From contig NZ_WNXZ01000002.1 in assembly GCF_009733845.1 (NCBI RefSeq), positions 248,001-312,000 on the forward strand: a DNA stretch of 64,000 nucleotides. The letters are read 5' to 3'. A program made the position numbers and the translations under genes. Shown here piece after piece: positions 34,697 to 45,086 of the stretch; positions within the stretch are counted from its first letter, which is position 1, and each line of letters opens with the position of its first letter. A model generated the notes under the pieces. That model saw only the letters and a list, made by a program, of their open reading frames with translations, made no database searches and had not been told where the DNA came from. Source of the DNA: Pseudactinotalea terrae (GTDB lineage: Bacteria > Actinomycetota > Actinomycetes > Actinomycetales > Beutenbergiaceae).

Positions 34697-37066
34697 TCAC
34701 TTGTTGATCTTCACGTTGTGGAACGTGGCCGTGGTGTGGTGCGCGATCGCGTTGCTCTCCTTGTTCCCGTCGATGACCAGCCCGACGTAGATGTCGTCGC
34801 CCATGGGGATCCGCTCGTAGCCGATCCGGGTCCACTGCAACGAGTCGCCGCTGAGGTGGCACTCGAACTCGAGGCCGCGCCTGATCAGCCTGAACCACTG
34901 CGGTTCGATGTCGAGGAGCTCGTCCGCGTCGTAGGGGTAGGAGCCGATGCTGGGCCCGGGGCCGTGCGACTGGATACGGGTGACGTGTCCCTTGAGGCCG
35001 TCACCCATGACCTGCAGACCGCCCGCGAAGTAGCGGGAGTTCTCATCGAGCGACTCGCGGAACATGAACCCGGCGAAGACGCCCTCCCAGGGCCGGCTCA
35101 CGTCGTCGATCCGCCCGATGATCTCGACGGCGTTGTCCGCCGGGGCATGGATCGGCTGGTACAGGTAGTGGAACGCGTCCGTGCGGCCGCGAATCTTCCC
35201 CGAGCCTGTGATCGTGAGGTCGCCCGTGGTTCCGTCGCGGAAGGCAGCGCCCGCCAGCGGCACCGAGCCGATGTCCGCGGACACCCAGGGGCCGACGTCT
35301 GAGGTGCGACTGACATGCACCGGAGCCGAGGTCGCGTGGGTCTTGGCTCCCTGGCTGTCGATCGCGAGGGCCGAGAGGTACCAGGTGCCCACCGGCGCCG
35401 ACCAGGTGACCTGGTAGGGCGGTGCGATGACCTCCCCGATCATGGTGTCGTCCGCGAAGAACTGCACGGCCGTGATCTCGGCACCCTCGGGGGCGGTGGC
35501 CTCGGCGGTCACCGTGATCGCCTGCTCGGTGCCCGGGCCGGACAGCACGGTGTCGGGGTCCGGCCCGGTCATCGTGACCGAGGGGTACCCGCTCACGTTG
35601 CTGACGATCGACTCCAGGTAGTGCTCGAGGTTGCTGTAGCCGTCCTCACGGATCAGCGCGCCGTCGGCGGGGTCGTTGTGCTTGAGGCCGTTGGCCCGCT
35701 CCCAGGTGTCGGGGATGCCGTCGTGGTCGCTGTCGCGAGGCGGCTCACCGCCGTCGAGCACGGGGTATCCGCCGACCTCGGACTGACTGTTGATCAGCCG
35801 GCCGGTGCCGGCCCGCAGCTCGGCGAGCAGGCGCGTGTCCACCGAGTCGTAGCGGGGCAGCGAGGCGCCCACGTTGGCCAGCACGTGCTCGTATGCCTCC
35901 TCGGCCGTCATCGTGCTGGGCAGCGGCTGCGTCATCGTGGCCGGCTCGTCGAGCAGGTTGATGCCGCCGCCGGCCGTGTTGACGACGCCGCCCGCCTGCG
36001 GCGTGACCGAGGGGTCGGCTGCCTGCCCGACGACCTGATAGCTGATGCCCAGCGTGTTGTCCGCGGTGATGTCCGGATAGCCCTCGACGGCGTTGCCGGC
36101 CAGGTACCAGGAGCCACCGCGGTAGGGCTCGATGATGTGCGGCGCGATCGTGGCCAGGGTCGCAGGGCCGGGCTTGTAGTAGTTGCCGACGACGTTGATG
36201 CCCTCGCACCACTCGGCACCGTAGAGCGAGCTGAAGCCGTGGTTGTAGACGACGTTGTTGCGGTGGTCGACCCGCATCTCCATGTCCTCGGTGAAGCTGA
36301 ACCGCGGGTTGCGGGCGCCCTGGTGGATCAGCAGGTTGCCGTAGTAGGTGATGTTCTGGCCGCCCCAGAGGCCACCGAAGCCATGCAGGCCCTTGAGGTG
36401 CTCGGACATCGACAGGCCTTCGTGGATGATGCAGTTGCTCACGGTCACGTCGTAGTTGCCGTAGAGCGAGAAGCACTCGTCGATGCCCCACCCCACCGAG
36501 CAGTGGTCGACGACGATGTTACGCAACGCCCGCCCGCCGAAGGTGTCGATGCCTCCCGGTTGCGAGCCGTCACCCGCGCGGATGCGCAGATACCGGACGA
36601 TCACGTTGTTGGCCTTGATCTTGAACTCGTTCCGGGTGATCGCGATCCCCCCGCCGGGTGCGGTCTGGCCCGCGATCGTGGTGTTGTCACCGGTGACGTC
36701 GAGCCCGGACTCCAGCTCGATCGTGCCGCCGACGCGGAAGACGACCGTGCGGTTTCCTGCCGAGAGCGCCTCACGGAGCGATCCTGGGCCGGAGTCGGCG
36801 AGCGTGGTCACCTCCACGACCTCGTGGCCGCGGCCGCCCGTGGTGAACTTGCCGGCGCCCTCGCAGCCGGGGAAGGCGGGCACGGTGTTGCCCACCACGG
36901 CGTCGGGCTGCGGTGGCATCGCGGGGCGTGGGCCGGCCGGGGGAGCCGCGTGGGCGGGCCGGAACGCCTGCAACCCCGCGAGCGCGGTGCTCGCGAGCGC
37001 AGCGCCTCCCAGGACGAAGTGGCGGCGGTTGACGCCGTTGCTGCGCTGAACAGATCCTGCGGACAT
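34697..37066 (-). CDS. Tat-exported pectate-lyase-like multidomain protein
   Basis: A 789-residue secreted protein. A twin-arginine signal (NRRHFVLGGAALASTALAG, cleavage near AHA) is followed by a right-handed beta-helix (about 50-400) with GTIELESGLDVTGDNTTIAGQ and NVIVRYLRIRAGDG, as in pectate lyase C-type enzymes. A calcium-binding thrombospondin/dockerin-like motif (DSDHDGIPDTWE), an Ig-like domain (about 510-605) and a C-terminal lectin-like beta-sandwich follow. Substrate is inferred as pectin. I chose the ATG at 37066 for its strong AGGAGGACAC site; longer starts lack one. A LacI-type operator overlaps its promoter. Confidence 0.87.
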   Translation of the reverse strand: MSAGSVQRSNGVNRRHFVLGGAALASTALAGLQAFRPAHAAPPAGPRPAMPPQPDAVVGNTVPAFPGCEGAGKFTTGGRGHEVVEVTTLADSGPGSLREALSAGNRTVVFRVGGTIELESGLDVTGDNTTIAGQTAPGGGIAITRNEFKIKANNVIVRYLRIRAGDGSQPGGIDTFGGRALRNIVVDHCSVGWGIDECFSLYGNYDVTVSNCIIHEGLSMSEHLKGLHGFGGLWGGQNITYYGNLLIHQGARNPRFSFTEDMEMRVDHRNNVVYNHGFSSLYGAEWCEGINVVGNYYKPGPATLATIAPHIIEPYRGGSWYLAGNAVEGYPDITADNTLGISYQVVGQAADPSVTPQAGGVVNTAGGGINLLDEPATMTQPLPSTMTAEEAYEHVLANVGASLPRYDSVDTRLLAELRAGTGRLINSQSEVGGYPVLDGGEPPRDSDHDGIPDTWERANGLKHNDPADGALIREDGYSNLEHYLESIVSNVSGYPSVTMTGPDPDTVLSGPGTEQAITVTAEATAPEGAEITAVQFFADDTMIGEVIAPPYQVTWSAPVGTWYLSALAIDSQGAKTHATSAPVHVSRTSDVGPWVSADIGSVPLAGAAFRDGTTGDLTITGSGKIRGRTDAFHYLYQPIHAPADNAVEIIGRIDDVSRPWEGVFAGFMFRESLDENSRYFAGGLQVMGDGLKGHVTRIQSHGPGPSIGSYPYDADELLDIEPQWFRLIRRGLEFECHLSGDSLQWTRIGYERIPMGDDIYVGLVIDGNKESNAIAHHTTATFHNVKINK

Positions 37067-37159
37067 GTGTCCTCCTTCGCGCGACATCGCGCGATCATCG
37101 GTGGTCCGCGACGGTGCGTCCATCAGGCGCCCCGTCGCCTTGTGATCTCTGCGCATAAA

Positions 37160-37201
37160 AAACTAGACCTGCGTGCCTATGCGCGCAATCGTTTCAACGA
37201 T
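37160..37201 (-). promoter_or_regulatory. Promoter and LacI-type operator of the pectate-lyase-like gene
   Basis: A perfect palindrome ATCGTT-TC-AACGAT (37188-37201) contains TTGAAACG, a LacI/GalR-type half-site. On the minus strand TTGCGC (37188-37183), a 17-base spacer and TAGTTT (37165-37160) form a promoter whose -35 box abuts the palindrome, giving a leader of about 85 bases. Apart from this and the hairpin at 37233-37287, I see nothing else in the gap 37067-37343. Confidence 0.6.
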
Positions 37202-37232
37202 GCTTCTCGCTCTGTGGACTCATGAGCGAGAG

Positions 37233-37287
37233 CGCCGAGTTCGTTGCAGAACGTCGAGCTCGTCGGGTGCACCAACCGAACTCGGCG
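37233..37287 (-). terminator. Weak hairpin after the GH15 gene
   Basis: An 11-base perfect inverted repeat (CGCCGAGTTCG and its complement) with a 33-base loop lies downstream of the GH15 stop. No T-run follows, so a terminator role is tentative. Confidence 0.3.
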
Positions 37288-37343
37288 ATCAGCAGCGAAC
37301 TGGGCGGGCTGGGCCCATCGGCGGCAGCTCCACGGGCTGCGCC

Positions 37344-38645
37344 CTACTGCTCGAGCTCGGCCACCGTGAGCACGACCAGCGCACAGGTCCAGGCGAGGGG
37401 AGCAGGCCCGGAGGGGGCGCCGTCGGCGTTCACCTTCTCGGGGAGGGCTGCGATCGGGGTGCGGTGCGCGGCGAGCCAGTCGAGCCAGTGGCGTGCCTGC
37501 TCGTGGTCGCCGTTCGAGGCGGCGGCCAGCGCGTAGAGCGCGGTCTCGGGCGTCCAGGACAGGTTGAGCTCGCGCCACCCCGCGCCGGGAGCGATACCGC
37601 CGGCGGGGCGGAGCATCGAGGTGGCCGAACCGCTCCAGGCCTGCAGTGCGCCGTCGAGCGGTGTGGGCTGGTACGGCGGCAGCACGAACGCGCTCGCGGC
37701 GTCCGCGTGCGAGGGGCCGGCGTAGCGGCCGTAGGAGTGCGACCCGAAGAAGAGCTCGACCGACGCCCGCACCTCGGCCGCGGTGTTCGCCAGGGCGGCG
37801 GACCGCTCCGGGCGCCCGGCGCGGTCGTGGATGCGGGAGGCCGCCTCCAGGCCCGCGAGCACCGGCGCGGCGGTGCCGAGGGTCAGCAGGCGCTCGCGGT
37901 GCTCCCAGTAGTCCGGTGAGGGCGGTGGCAGCGACCGGCCGTTGTCGACCAGACCCAGCAGATAGTCCGTCGATCGTTGTAGCAGGGGGTCGAGCTCGGC
38001 GAGCAGAGCCCGCTGCTGAGCGGCTGGAGCGGCGGAGACCACCGAGTCCAGGGCCCACAGCGCCCAGCCGGTGCCGTCGGTCTGCGGCAGCCTGCCGTCG
38101 GGAGGCCCGGAGCCGTCGGGCAGGTACCGGGCCTCGAACGAGCCGTCCGGGGCCTGGACCCGCTGGAGGAACCCGAGCACCTCCACCGCGTCGTCGAGGT
38201 GGCCGGTCGCGGCGAAGGCGACCGCGGCGAACGAGGCGTCCCGCGGCCACACGTATCGCCAGTTCTGGTTCATCGCGGCCAGCGTGCCGCCGCCGGTGCT
38301 GAGCACGTGCAGGTCGAGCAGCGCCGTCGAGACCAGCTCCCGGTACTCGCCCTGCGGCAGCCAGCCGGAGGCCAGCCAGTCGCGTTGCTGCTGAGCCAGC
38401 TCGAGGGCAGCGTCGATGGTGGTGGGATCGGCATCGGCACCCGGGTCAAGCACGCGCGACCCGATCAGGAGCTGGGGGTCCGAGTTCGCCGCGAGCAGCT
38501 GGACCCTGCCCTCGGCATCGAGAGCGACGCCGTCCGAGTAGCTTCCCGCGTCGTCACGCCGGGGCCGCTCGAAGAGTGCCGTGCCGCTGATGAGCACGAC
38601 CACGGCGACCGCGAGGATCGCCCGCGACAGGACCCGGCGGCGCAT
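37344..38645 (-). CDS. Membrane-anchored GH15-like (glucoamylase-fold) protein
   Basis: A 433-residue protein with a basic N-terminus and a hydrophobic segment (AILAVAVVVLISGTALF, about 9-25) that is a signal anchor or signal peptide. The rest is an alpha/alpha-toroid with the GH15 hallmark NQNWRYVWPRDASFAAVAF and TDGTGWALWALDSV. It lacks the N-terminal beta-sandwich of typical bacterial GH15 proteins, so it is shorter than usual. A role in trimming alpha-glucans or trehalose outside the membrane is possible but not shown. The ATG at 38645 diverges from the gene at 38702. Confidence 0.82.
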   Translation of the reverse strand: MRRRVLSRAILAVAVVVLISGTALFERPRRDDAGSYSDGVALDAEGRVQLLAANSDPQLLIGSRVLDPGADADPTTIDAALELAQQQRDWLASGWLPQGEYRELVSTALLDLHVLSTGGGTLAAMNQNWRYVWPRDASFAAVAFAATGHLDDAVEVLGFLQRVQAPDGSFEARYLPDGSGPPDGRLPQTDGTGWALWALDSVVSAAPAAQQRALLAELDPLLQRSTDYLLGLVDNGRSLPPPSPDYWEHRERLLTLGTAAPVLAGLEAASRIHDRAGRPERSAALANTAAEVRASVELFFGSHSYGRYAGPSHADAASAFVLPPYQPTPLDGALQAWSGSATSMLRPAGGIAPGAGWRELNLSWTPETALYALAAASNGDHEQARHWLDWLAAHRTPIAALPEKVNADGAPSGPAPLAWTCALVVLTVAELEQ

Positions 38646-38701
38646 CCGACCAGTGTAGGGACCGGTGTCGGGGGCCGGCGAGGCTGTGGCAGCATGCGCG
38701 C

Positions 38702-39124
38702 ATGAAGACGGGGGCGAGGCTGGTCGTGAGCCTGGCGATCGTCGCCGTCCTCGTCGCCGCTCAGCTCGGTCGCGGCGACGACTGGTTCCCGCTCGGCACG
38801 CTGGGCCAGTACGCCTATCCCCGTGACCCCGACGGCACGGTTCTCAACACCTACCTCACCGGAACCACGGTCGACGGCGAGGAGGTGCGGATCGGTCTGA
38901 CCGCGCGGTCGGCCGGCGTCACCAGGGTCGAGCTCGAGGTTCACCTGGGCGAGCTCGAGCAGGACCCGAGCATGCTCGCCGGGATCGCGGAGGTCTGGCA
39001 GGGCAACCATCCCGGTGTCGAGCTCGAGAGCATGACCGTGCGCCAGACGGTGCACCAGATGGCCGGCGGAGCGCTCGTCGGCGAGCCGGAGGATCGCGTC
39101 GTGCTCACCTGGGTCGTGGAATGA
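38702..39124 (+). CDS. Small exported protein of unknown function
   Basis: A 140-residue protein with a signal peptide or anchor (LVVSLAIVAVLVAAQLG, about 7-23) and a soluble domain of about 115 residues containing WFPLGTLGQYAYPRD and RIGLTARSAGVTRVELE. I do not recognise a family. It overlaps the following HTTM-like gene by ATGA, so the two are coupled and may form a membrane complex. CAGCAT lies 6 bases upstream of the ATG. Confidence 0.8.
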   Translation: MKTGARLVVSLAIVAVLVAAQLGRGDDWFPLGTLGQYAYPRDPDGTVLNTYLTGTTVDGEEVRIGLTARSAGVTRVELEVHLGELEQDPSMLAGIAEVWQGNHPGVELESMTVRQTVHQMAGGALVGEPEDRVVLTWVVE

Positions 39125-40023
39125 GGATGCTGCGCGGCTTCGTCCGGTGGTGGGTCCCCGAGCTGCCGCGGGCGCGGGTCGCCTGGGTGCGGGCCGCGCT
39201 CGCCGTCATGGCCGTGATCGACATCCGGCTGTTCCTCAACAGCACCGACGACCGCGCGGGTACGCCGGAGTTCTTCGCACCGGTCGTCGTGGCCAGGTGG
39301 CTGCACCTGCCGCCGGTGACGGACGAGATCGCGGCAGCGCTCTTCGTCGGCGTCCACGTGGGCGCCGCCGCGGTCGTGGTGGGCGGGTTCCGCAGGCTTC
39401 CGGCGCTCGTGCAGAACCTGGGCAGCGTGCTCCTCGCGGTGGCGTTCGGGCTGTGGGCGGTGTGGGCCATGAGCTACGGCTACGTGTCGCACGACCACAT
39501 GGCGATCACCGTGGGTCTCCTGGTGCTCGCGACGGCCGGCACGGCCAGGTACGGCGGCGGCGACGCCGCCGACACCGCCGCCGGCTGGCCGCTGCGGATG
39601 GTGCAGGTCCTCACCGTCATGACCTATGCCGGCTCGGTGCTGGCCAAGTACGTGATCAGCGGCGGGTCGTTGCTGCGCTGGGCGAGCTCCGGCACGCTCG
39701 CGTGGTCGTTCATCCGGCGGCCGAACGATCTCAACCAGATGCTCGTCACGCATGCGTGGCTGCTGCGTGCGGCGCAGTGGGGCGGGCTGCTGCTCGAGCT
39801 CTGCTCGCCGCTGGTGTTCCTGCTGCGGCGCCCGTGGCTGGCGCTGGCGATCGGGGCGTTCCTCAGCTTCCACCTGGTGACGTTCCTGCTGCTGGGGATC
39901 CACTTCCTGCCGACCGTCATCTGCTGGACGGCGTTCATGCCGCTCGAGCGGCTGCCCGGGTGGGTGCGCGAGCGGAGGTGGTCGCCGTCAGGCACGCGAG
40001 CGGCGGTCGACCGGGCGGCATAG
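39121..40023 (+). CDS. HTTM-like polytopic membrane protein
   Basis: A 300-residue protein with about six to eight helices. The N-terminal RVAWVRAALAVMAVIDIRLF and the C-terminal FLSFHLVTFLLLGIHFLPT segments resemble HTTM proteins (relatives of vitamin K-dependent gamma-carboxylase), but the catalytic residues cannot be judged here. Its partner is the small exported protein upstream (ATGA overlap). In other actinobacteria such pairs sit near redox or thiol genes; here an FAD oxidoreductase follows. Its TAG stop forms the start of the next gene's -10 box. Confidence 0.78.
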   Translation: MRMLRGFVRWWVPELPRARVAWVRAALAVMAVIDIRLFLNSTDDRAGTPEFFAPVVVARWLHLPPVTDEIAAALFVGVHVGAAAVVVGGFRRLPALVQNLGSVLLAVAFGLWAVWAMSYGYVSHDHMAITVGLLVLATAGTARYGGGDAADTAAGWPLRMVQVLTVMTYAGSVLAKYVISGGSLLRWASSGTLAWSFIRRPNDLNQMLVTHAWLLRAAQWGGLLLELCSPLVFLLRRPWLALAIGAFLSFHLVTFLLLGIHFLPTVICWTAFMPLERLPGWVRERRWSPSGTRAAVDRAA

Positions 40024-40026
40024 GCT
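40021..40026 (+). promoter_or_regulatory. -10 box overlapping the HTTM-like stop codon
   Basis: TAGGCT uses the upstream TAG stop as its first three bases and lies 6 bases before the ATG at 40033. Confidence 0.45.
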
Positions 40027-40032
40027 CGGGGT

Positions 40033-41514
40033 ATGAAGCAGGCGACCGATGCGGTCGTCGTGGGCTCAGGTCCCAACGGGCTGGCCGCGGCGGTCATTCT
40101 TGCGCGCGCCGGGCTCGAGGTGGTGGTGCTGGAGGCCGAGCCGACGCCGGGCGGGGGTGCGCGCACGCTCGATCTGGGGCTCGCGCCGGGTCTCGTGCAC
40201 GACATCTGCTCTGCCGTCCATCCGCTCGCGCTCGCGAGCCCGTTCTTCCGGGCGTTCGATCTTCCGGCGCGCGGGGTCGACCTGGTCGTCCCGGAGATCG
40301 CGTACGCGCACCCGCTCGACGGCGGCCGTGCGGGTGTTGCGCATACCTCCCTCGAGCGCACCGCCGAGGGGCTGGGGCCCGACGGCGACGCCTGGTTCGA
40401 TCTGTTCGCGCCCTTGGTCGAGGGCTGGCAGCCGTTGGTCGCGCTGGCGCTCGGTGAGCGGACCCGGGGGATCACCGAGACGCTGGCGGACGTAGGGGCG
40501 CGGCGGCTCCTCGAGGTGGGCGTGCGGCTCCTCGAGCAGGGCACGCCGCTGTGGGATCGCCGGTTCGCGACCGAGGAGGCCGCCGCCCTGCTCACGGGTG
40601 TGGCCGGGCATGCGATCGGCCGGCTGCCCTCGCCGGTGGCGGCGGGCAGCATCCTGATGCTCGGCACGCTCGCGCACGCCGGCGGCTGGCCGATCCCGGT
40701 CGGCGGGTCGGCTGCGATCATCCAGGCGCTGCTGGCGGACCTCGACGCGCACGGCGGCACGGTCGTGTGCGACCGGTCGGTGCAGAGCTGGCGCGAGCTG
40801 CCGCGTGCACGCACCTACCTGTTCGACACCAGCGCGCAGGCGTTGGCACAGATCTGGGGTGACCGGATGCCCTCGGGGATCCGGCGCTCGCTCACGCGCG
40901 TGCGGCCCGGTCCGGCGGCGGCGAAGGTGGACTTCGTGCTGTCGGGGGCTGTGCCTTGGGCGAACCCGGAGGTCGGCCGTGCGGGGACCGTGCACGTGGG
41001 CGGGACGCGGGCGCAGATGGCCCAGAACGAGGACGACGCCGTTGCCGGACGGCTCTCGGAGCATCCGTTGGTGCTGTTCTCGGACCCCACGATCGCCGAC
41101 CCCGCGCGCGAGGTCGGCGGGCTGCGGCCGGGCTGGGCGTACGCGCACGTGCCCAACGACTGCCCCGTCGATCCTGTCGAGCTCATCACACGCAACATCG
41201 AGCGGTATGCGCCGGGGTTCCGGGACGTGGTCGTCGCCGCGCGTGGCGTCCCGGCGAGCGAGATGCACCGCCACAACCAGGGCTACCTCGGTGGTGACAT
41301 CGCGATGGGCTCGCTGAGCGCGCTGTCGATGGCGCAGCGGCCGCGGTGGGCGTTGAACCCGTACTCGGCGGGCATCCCGGGTGTGTACCTGTGCAGTGCG
41401 GCGGCGACACCCGGACCCGGCGTCCACGGGATGTCCGGTCAGTGGGCCGCCGAACGTGCGCTGCGTGATCGCTTCGGGCGAACCAGGCCCGTCGATCTTG
41501 CACTCTCCAGGTGA
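40033..41514 (+). CDS. FAD-dependent oxidoreductase (phytoene-desaturase-like)
   Basis: A 493-residue flavoprotein of the amine-oxidase/phytoene-desaturase superfamily (close to pyridine nucleotide-disulfide oxidoreductase domain 2 proteins). The N-terminal Rossmann motif [20 protein letters not shown] runs into [15 protein letters not shown], and the C-terminal FAD motif is [20 protein letters not shown]. No carotenoid genes are nearby, so a role in carotenoid synthesis is not supported. The last codons and stop lie inside the first CIRCE element of groEL. Confidence 0.9.
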   Translation: MKQATDAVVVGSGPNGLAAAVILARAGLEVVVLEAEPTPGGGARTLDLGLAPGLVHDICSAVHPLALASPFFRAFDLPARGVDLVVPEIAYAHPLDGGRAGVAHTSLERTAEGLGPDGDAWFDLFAPLVEGWQPLVALALGERTRGITETLADVGARRLLEVGVRLLEQGTPLWDRRFATEEAAALLTGVAGHAIGRLPSPVAAGSILMLGTLAHAGGWPIPVGGSAAIIQALLADLDAHGGTVVCDRSVQSWRELPRARTYLFDTSAQALAQIWGDRMPSGIRRSLTRVRPGPAAAKVDFVLSGAVPWANPEVGRAGTVHVGGTRAQMAQNEDDAVAGRLSEHPLVLFSDPTIADPAREVGGLRPGWAYAHVPNDCPVDPVELITRNIERYAPGFRDVVVAARGVPASEMHRHNQGYLGGDIAMGSLSALSMAQRPRWALNPYSAGIPGVYLCSAAATPGPGVHGMSGQWAAERALRDRFGRTRPVDLALSR

Positions 41515-41523
41515 GAGTGCCAA
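41497..41523. promoter_or_regulatory. CIRCE element 1 (HrcA site), inside the upstream gene's 3' end
   Basis: CTTGCACTC and GAGTGCCAA arms are separated by 9 bases, close to the CIRCE consensus TTAGCACTC-N9-GAGTGCTAA. It overlaps the last six codons of the FAD oxidoreductase, including its stop. Confidence 0.8.
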
Positions 41524-41530
41524 CATGGCA

Positions 41531-41557
41531 TTAGCACTCTCGGGGTGAGAGTGATAA
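41531..41557. promoter_or_regulatory. CIRCE element 2 (HrcA site)
   Basis: TTAGCACTC is a perfect left arm and GAGTGATAA a right arm with one mismatch, spaced by 9 bases. Its start is 34 bases from that of the first site. It predicts HrcA repression of groEL. Confidence 0.93.
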
Positions 41558-43321
<1,764 letters not shown>

Positions 43322-43348
43322 GCCTGACGCTCTGACGCATCACCACAG

Positions 43349-43374
43349 CGGCCCCCGGGGAGACCCGGGGGCCG
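43349..43374 (+). terminator. Intrinsic terminator of groEL
   Basis: A perfect 11-pair stem (CGGCCCCCGGG) with a GAGA loop, followed by TTGT, lies 27 bases after the groEL stop. Confidence 0.85.
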
Positions 43375-43420
43375 TTGTCATGTCGTGAGCCACGTGAGCG
43401 GGCACCACCGTGCGGGTCGG

Positions 43421-44971
43421 TCAGCCCGCCCAGCGCAGCGAGACGCGGGGCGGCAGCGCCACCGTTGGTCGCACGGTCCACCGGCCACCGGCACCTCGCA
43501 CGCAGATCAGCCGCCCGGCATGCACCTCCGCGTGGCAGTGCTGGCACAGCGGGACGCCGTTGTCGGTGTCCGTGGGGCCGTCGTGGCTCCACCAGACCGG
43601 GTGGTGGATCTCCGTGAACCCCGGTGGAGCGTCGCATCCGGGGTTCTGGCAGCCGCCCGGATAAGCGAGCAGGATCGCTCGTCGTTGGTGCCTGGTGTGC
43701 GAGCGTCTGGCTCGGCCGAGCTTGAGCGGGAGCCCTGCGTCGTCGAGCAGGCAGGTCTGGATCAGACCGTCGCAGATGATGCGCGCGGCCACGTGGGCGG
43801 GGACCGCGTCTCCGCTGTGCTCCACCTGAGCCGTGCCACCGCCCGTGGCGGCGTGCTCGCGCAGCTGGTCGGCTGTGATCGTCACGACCAGGGTCGGCGC
43901 CTCCCCGCCGATGCGGGGCGCGGTCGCGAGCTCGGCAGCCCGCATGGCCAGACCCACCAGGGTGTCGGCCTGGCGTTGCGCGCTCGTCCGGGTGTCGTCG
44001 TTCCCGGTGCGGCCGGCGCGCGTATCGCCGAGCCCGCCCGGCTGGACGGGCTCATCATCCCCATCGCCGCTCGTGGTGCGGTCATGCGTGCCGGCGGGCG
44101 ACTCGTGGATGCTGTCGTGGCGAGTCTTGCTCCGGGGTGCGTTGTGCGCGTCGAGGGCGAGGCGCAGCGCGGCGCCTTGATCCGTAGGCAGCAGCAGTCT
44201 GCCGACCCACATGCCGTCCGGCCGTTGGCCGAGCGTGAACGACCGCCGCTGCCGCTGCAGGTCGTACGAGGGCTCCGCGCCATCCGGGTCGATCGCATCG
44301 CGCCAGGCGCGCGCCTGGATCGCCAGCAGGTCCGGCGAGAGCGGCACTCGGTTCAGGCCATGCAGGCCGACGTCCTCCGGCGCCGTCTCCTGGCCGGCGG
44401 CGGCACCATCGGGATCATCAGCCGTGTCGGCGAAGGGGTCAGGCGCTCCGGTCGCGGCGGCGACGAGCGCGAGCTCGGCGGCGTCGAGAGCGTCGGGGTG
44501 GGCGCGGCTCCCGCTCTGGTGCAGGGCATCCCGGACCACGAGCGCTTGGTCGAGACCGATGGCCCCGGCGAGCACCGCGGTCGCGAGGTGTGGCATCGAC
44601 GGCGCGAGCACGCCGGTGGACCCCACGCCTCGCGAGCTGGTGGCGGCAGCGATCCGTCGGTGCTTGCTCAACGTGTGGCGGCTCGACCCGGTCAGCACCA
44701 TGAGGAGCGACATGCCATCACGGAGGCCGTACCTGGCAGCCAGCGAGTCCTCCGGTTCAGCGGCTCGGCACTGCCGCTCCACCGCGTGCACGACGCGCAC
44801 CATCGCCGCATCGCTCAGCCGTTGCACGCTGCCCGCCAGCCGGGCGATCTCCAGCAGGTCGTCATCGGCGAGCGAGCCGATCTCTCCGATCTCGGCCACA
44901 GCGGCGGCGAGCGCCTGCTCGGCCTGTCTCGCCAGATCGAGCAGGTCGTTGCCCGCCGCTACGTCCTCCAT
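43421..44971 (-). CDS. DUF222/HNH endonuclease-domain protein (13E12 family)
   Basis: A 516-residue protein with an N-terminal helical DUF222 region (about 1-330) and a C-terminal HNH domain (about 420-475). The HNH part shows GCQNPGCDAPPGFTEIHH, WWSHDGPTDTDN and LCQHCHAEVH, with two Cys pairs for zinc and the His-Asn-His core. The family is multi-copy in actinobacteria and related to mycobacterial REP13E12 genes. It is often unstable in number, and its biological role is unclear. TAGTGT lies 6 bases before the ATG, as in leaderless genes. Confidence 0.92.
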   Translation of the reverse strand: MEDVAAGNDLLDLARQAEQALAAAVAEIGEIGSLADDDLLEIARLAGSVQRLSDAAMVRVVHAVERQCRAAEPEDSLAARYGLRDGMSLLMVLTGSSRHTLSKHRRIAAATSSRGVGSTGVLAPSMPHLATAVLAGAIGLDQALVVRDALHQSGSRAHPDALDAAELALVAAATGAPDPFADTADDPDGAAAGQETAPEDVGLHGLNRVPLSPDLLAIQARAWRDAIDPDGAEPSYDLQRQRRSFTLGQRPDGMWVGRLLLPTDQGAALRLALDAHNAPRSKTRHDSIHESPAGTHDRTTSGDGDDEPVQPGGLGDTRAGRTGNDDTRTSAQRQADTLVGLAMRAAELATAPRIGGEAPTLVVTITADQLREHAATGGGTAQVEHSGDAVPAHVAARIICDGLIQTCLLDDAGLPLKLGRARRSHTRHQRRAILLAYPGGCQNPGCDAPPGFTEIHHPVWWSHDGPTDTDNGVPLCQHCHAEVHAGRLICVRGAGGRWTVRPTVALPPRVSLRWAG

Positions 44972-44977
44972 AGAACG

Positions 44978-44983
44978 ACACTA
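44978..44983 (-). promoter_or_regulatory. -10 box for the DUF222/HNH gene
   Basis: TAGTGT on the minus strand lies 6 bases before the ATG at 44971. Confidence 0.45.
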
Positions 44984-45086
44984 CGGCATCATCGTACGCA
45001 TGTGCTAGTCGCGTTCGCTGAGAGCGAACACACCGTGGTGATGCAGGCGCCGATGCCGGCGCTTGGTCACGAGTGCGTCGTGGCCA

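Noticed and set aside
43421-44971. Intron- or mobile-element-encoded HNH endonuclease
   Set aside because: It has the DUF222 N-terminal region of the chromosomal 13E12 family, and I saw no terminal repeats or interrupted host gene.
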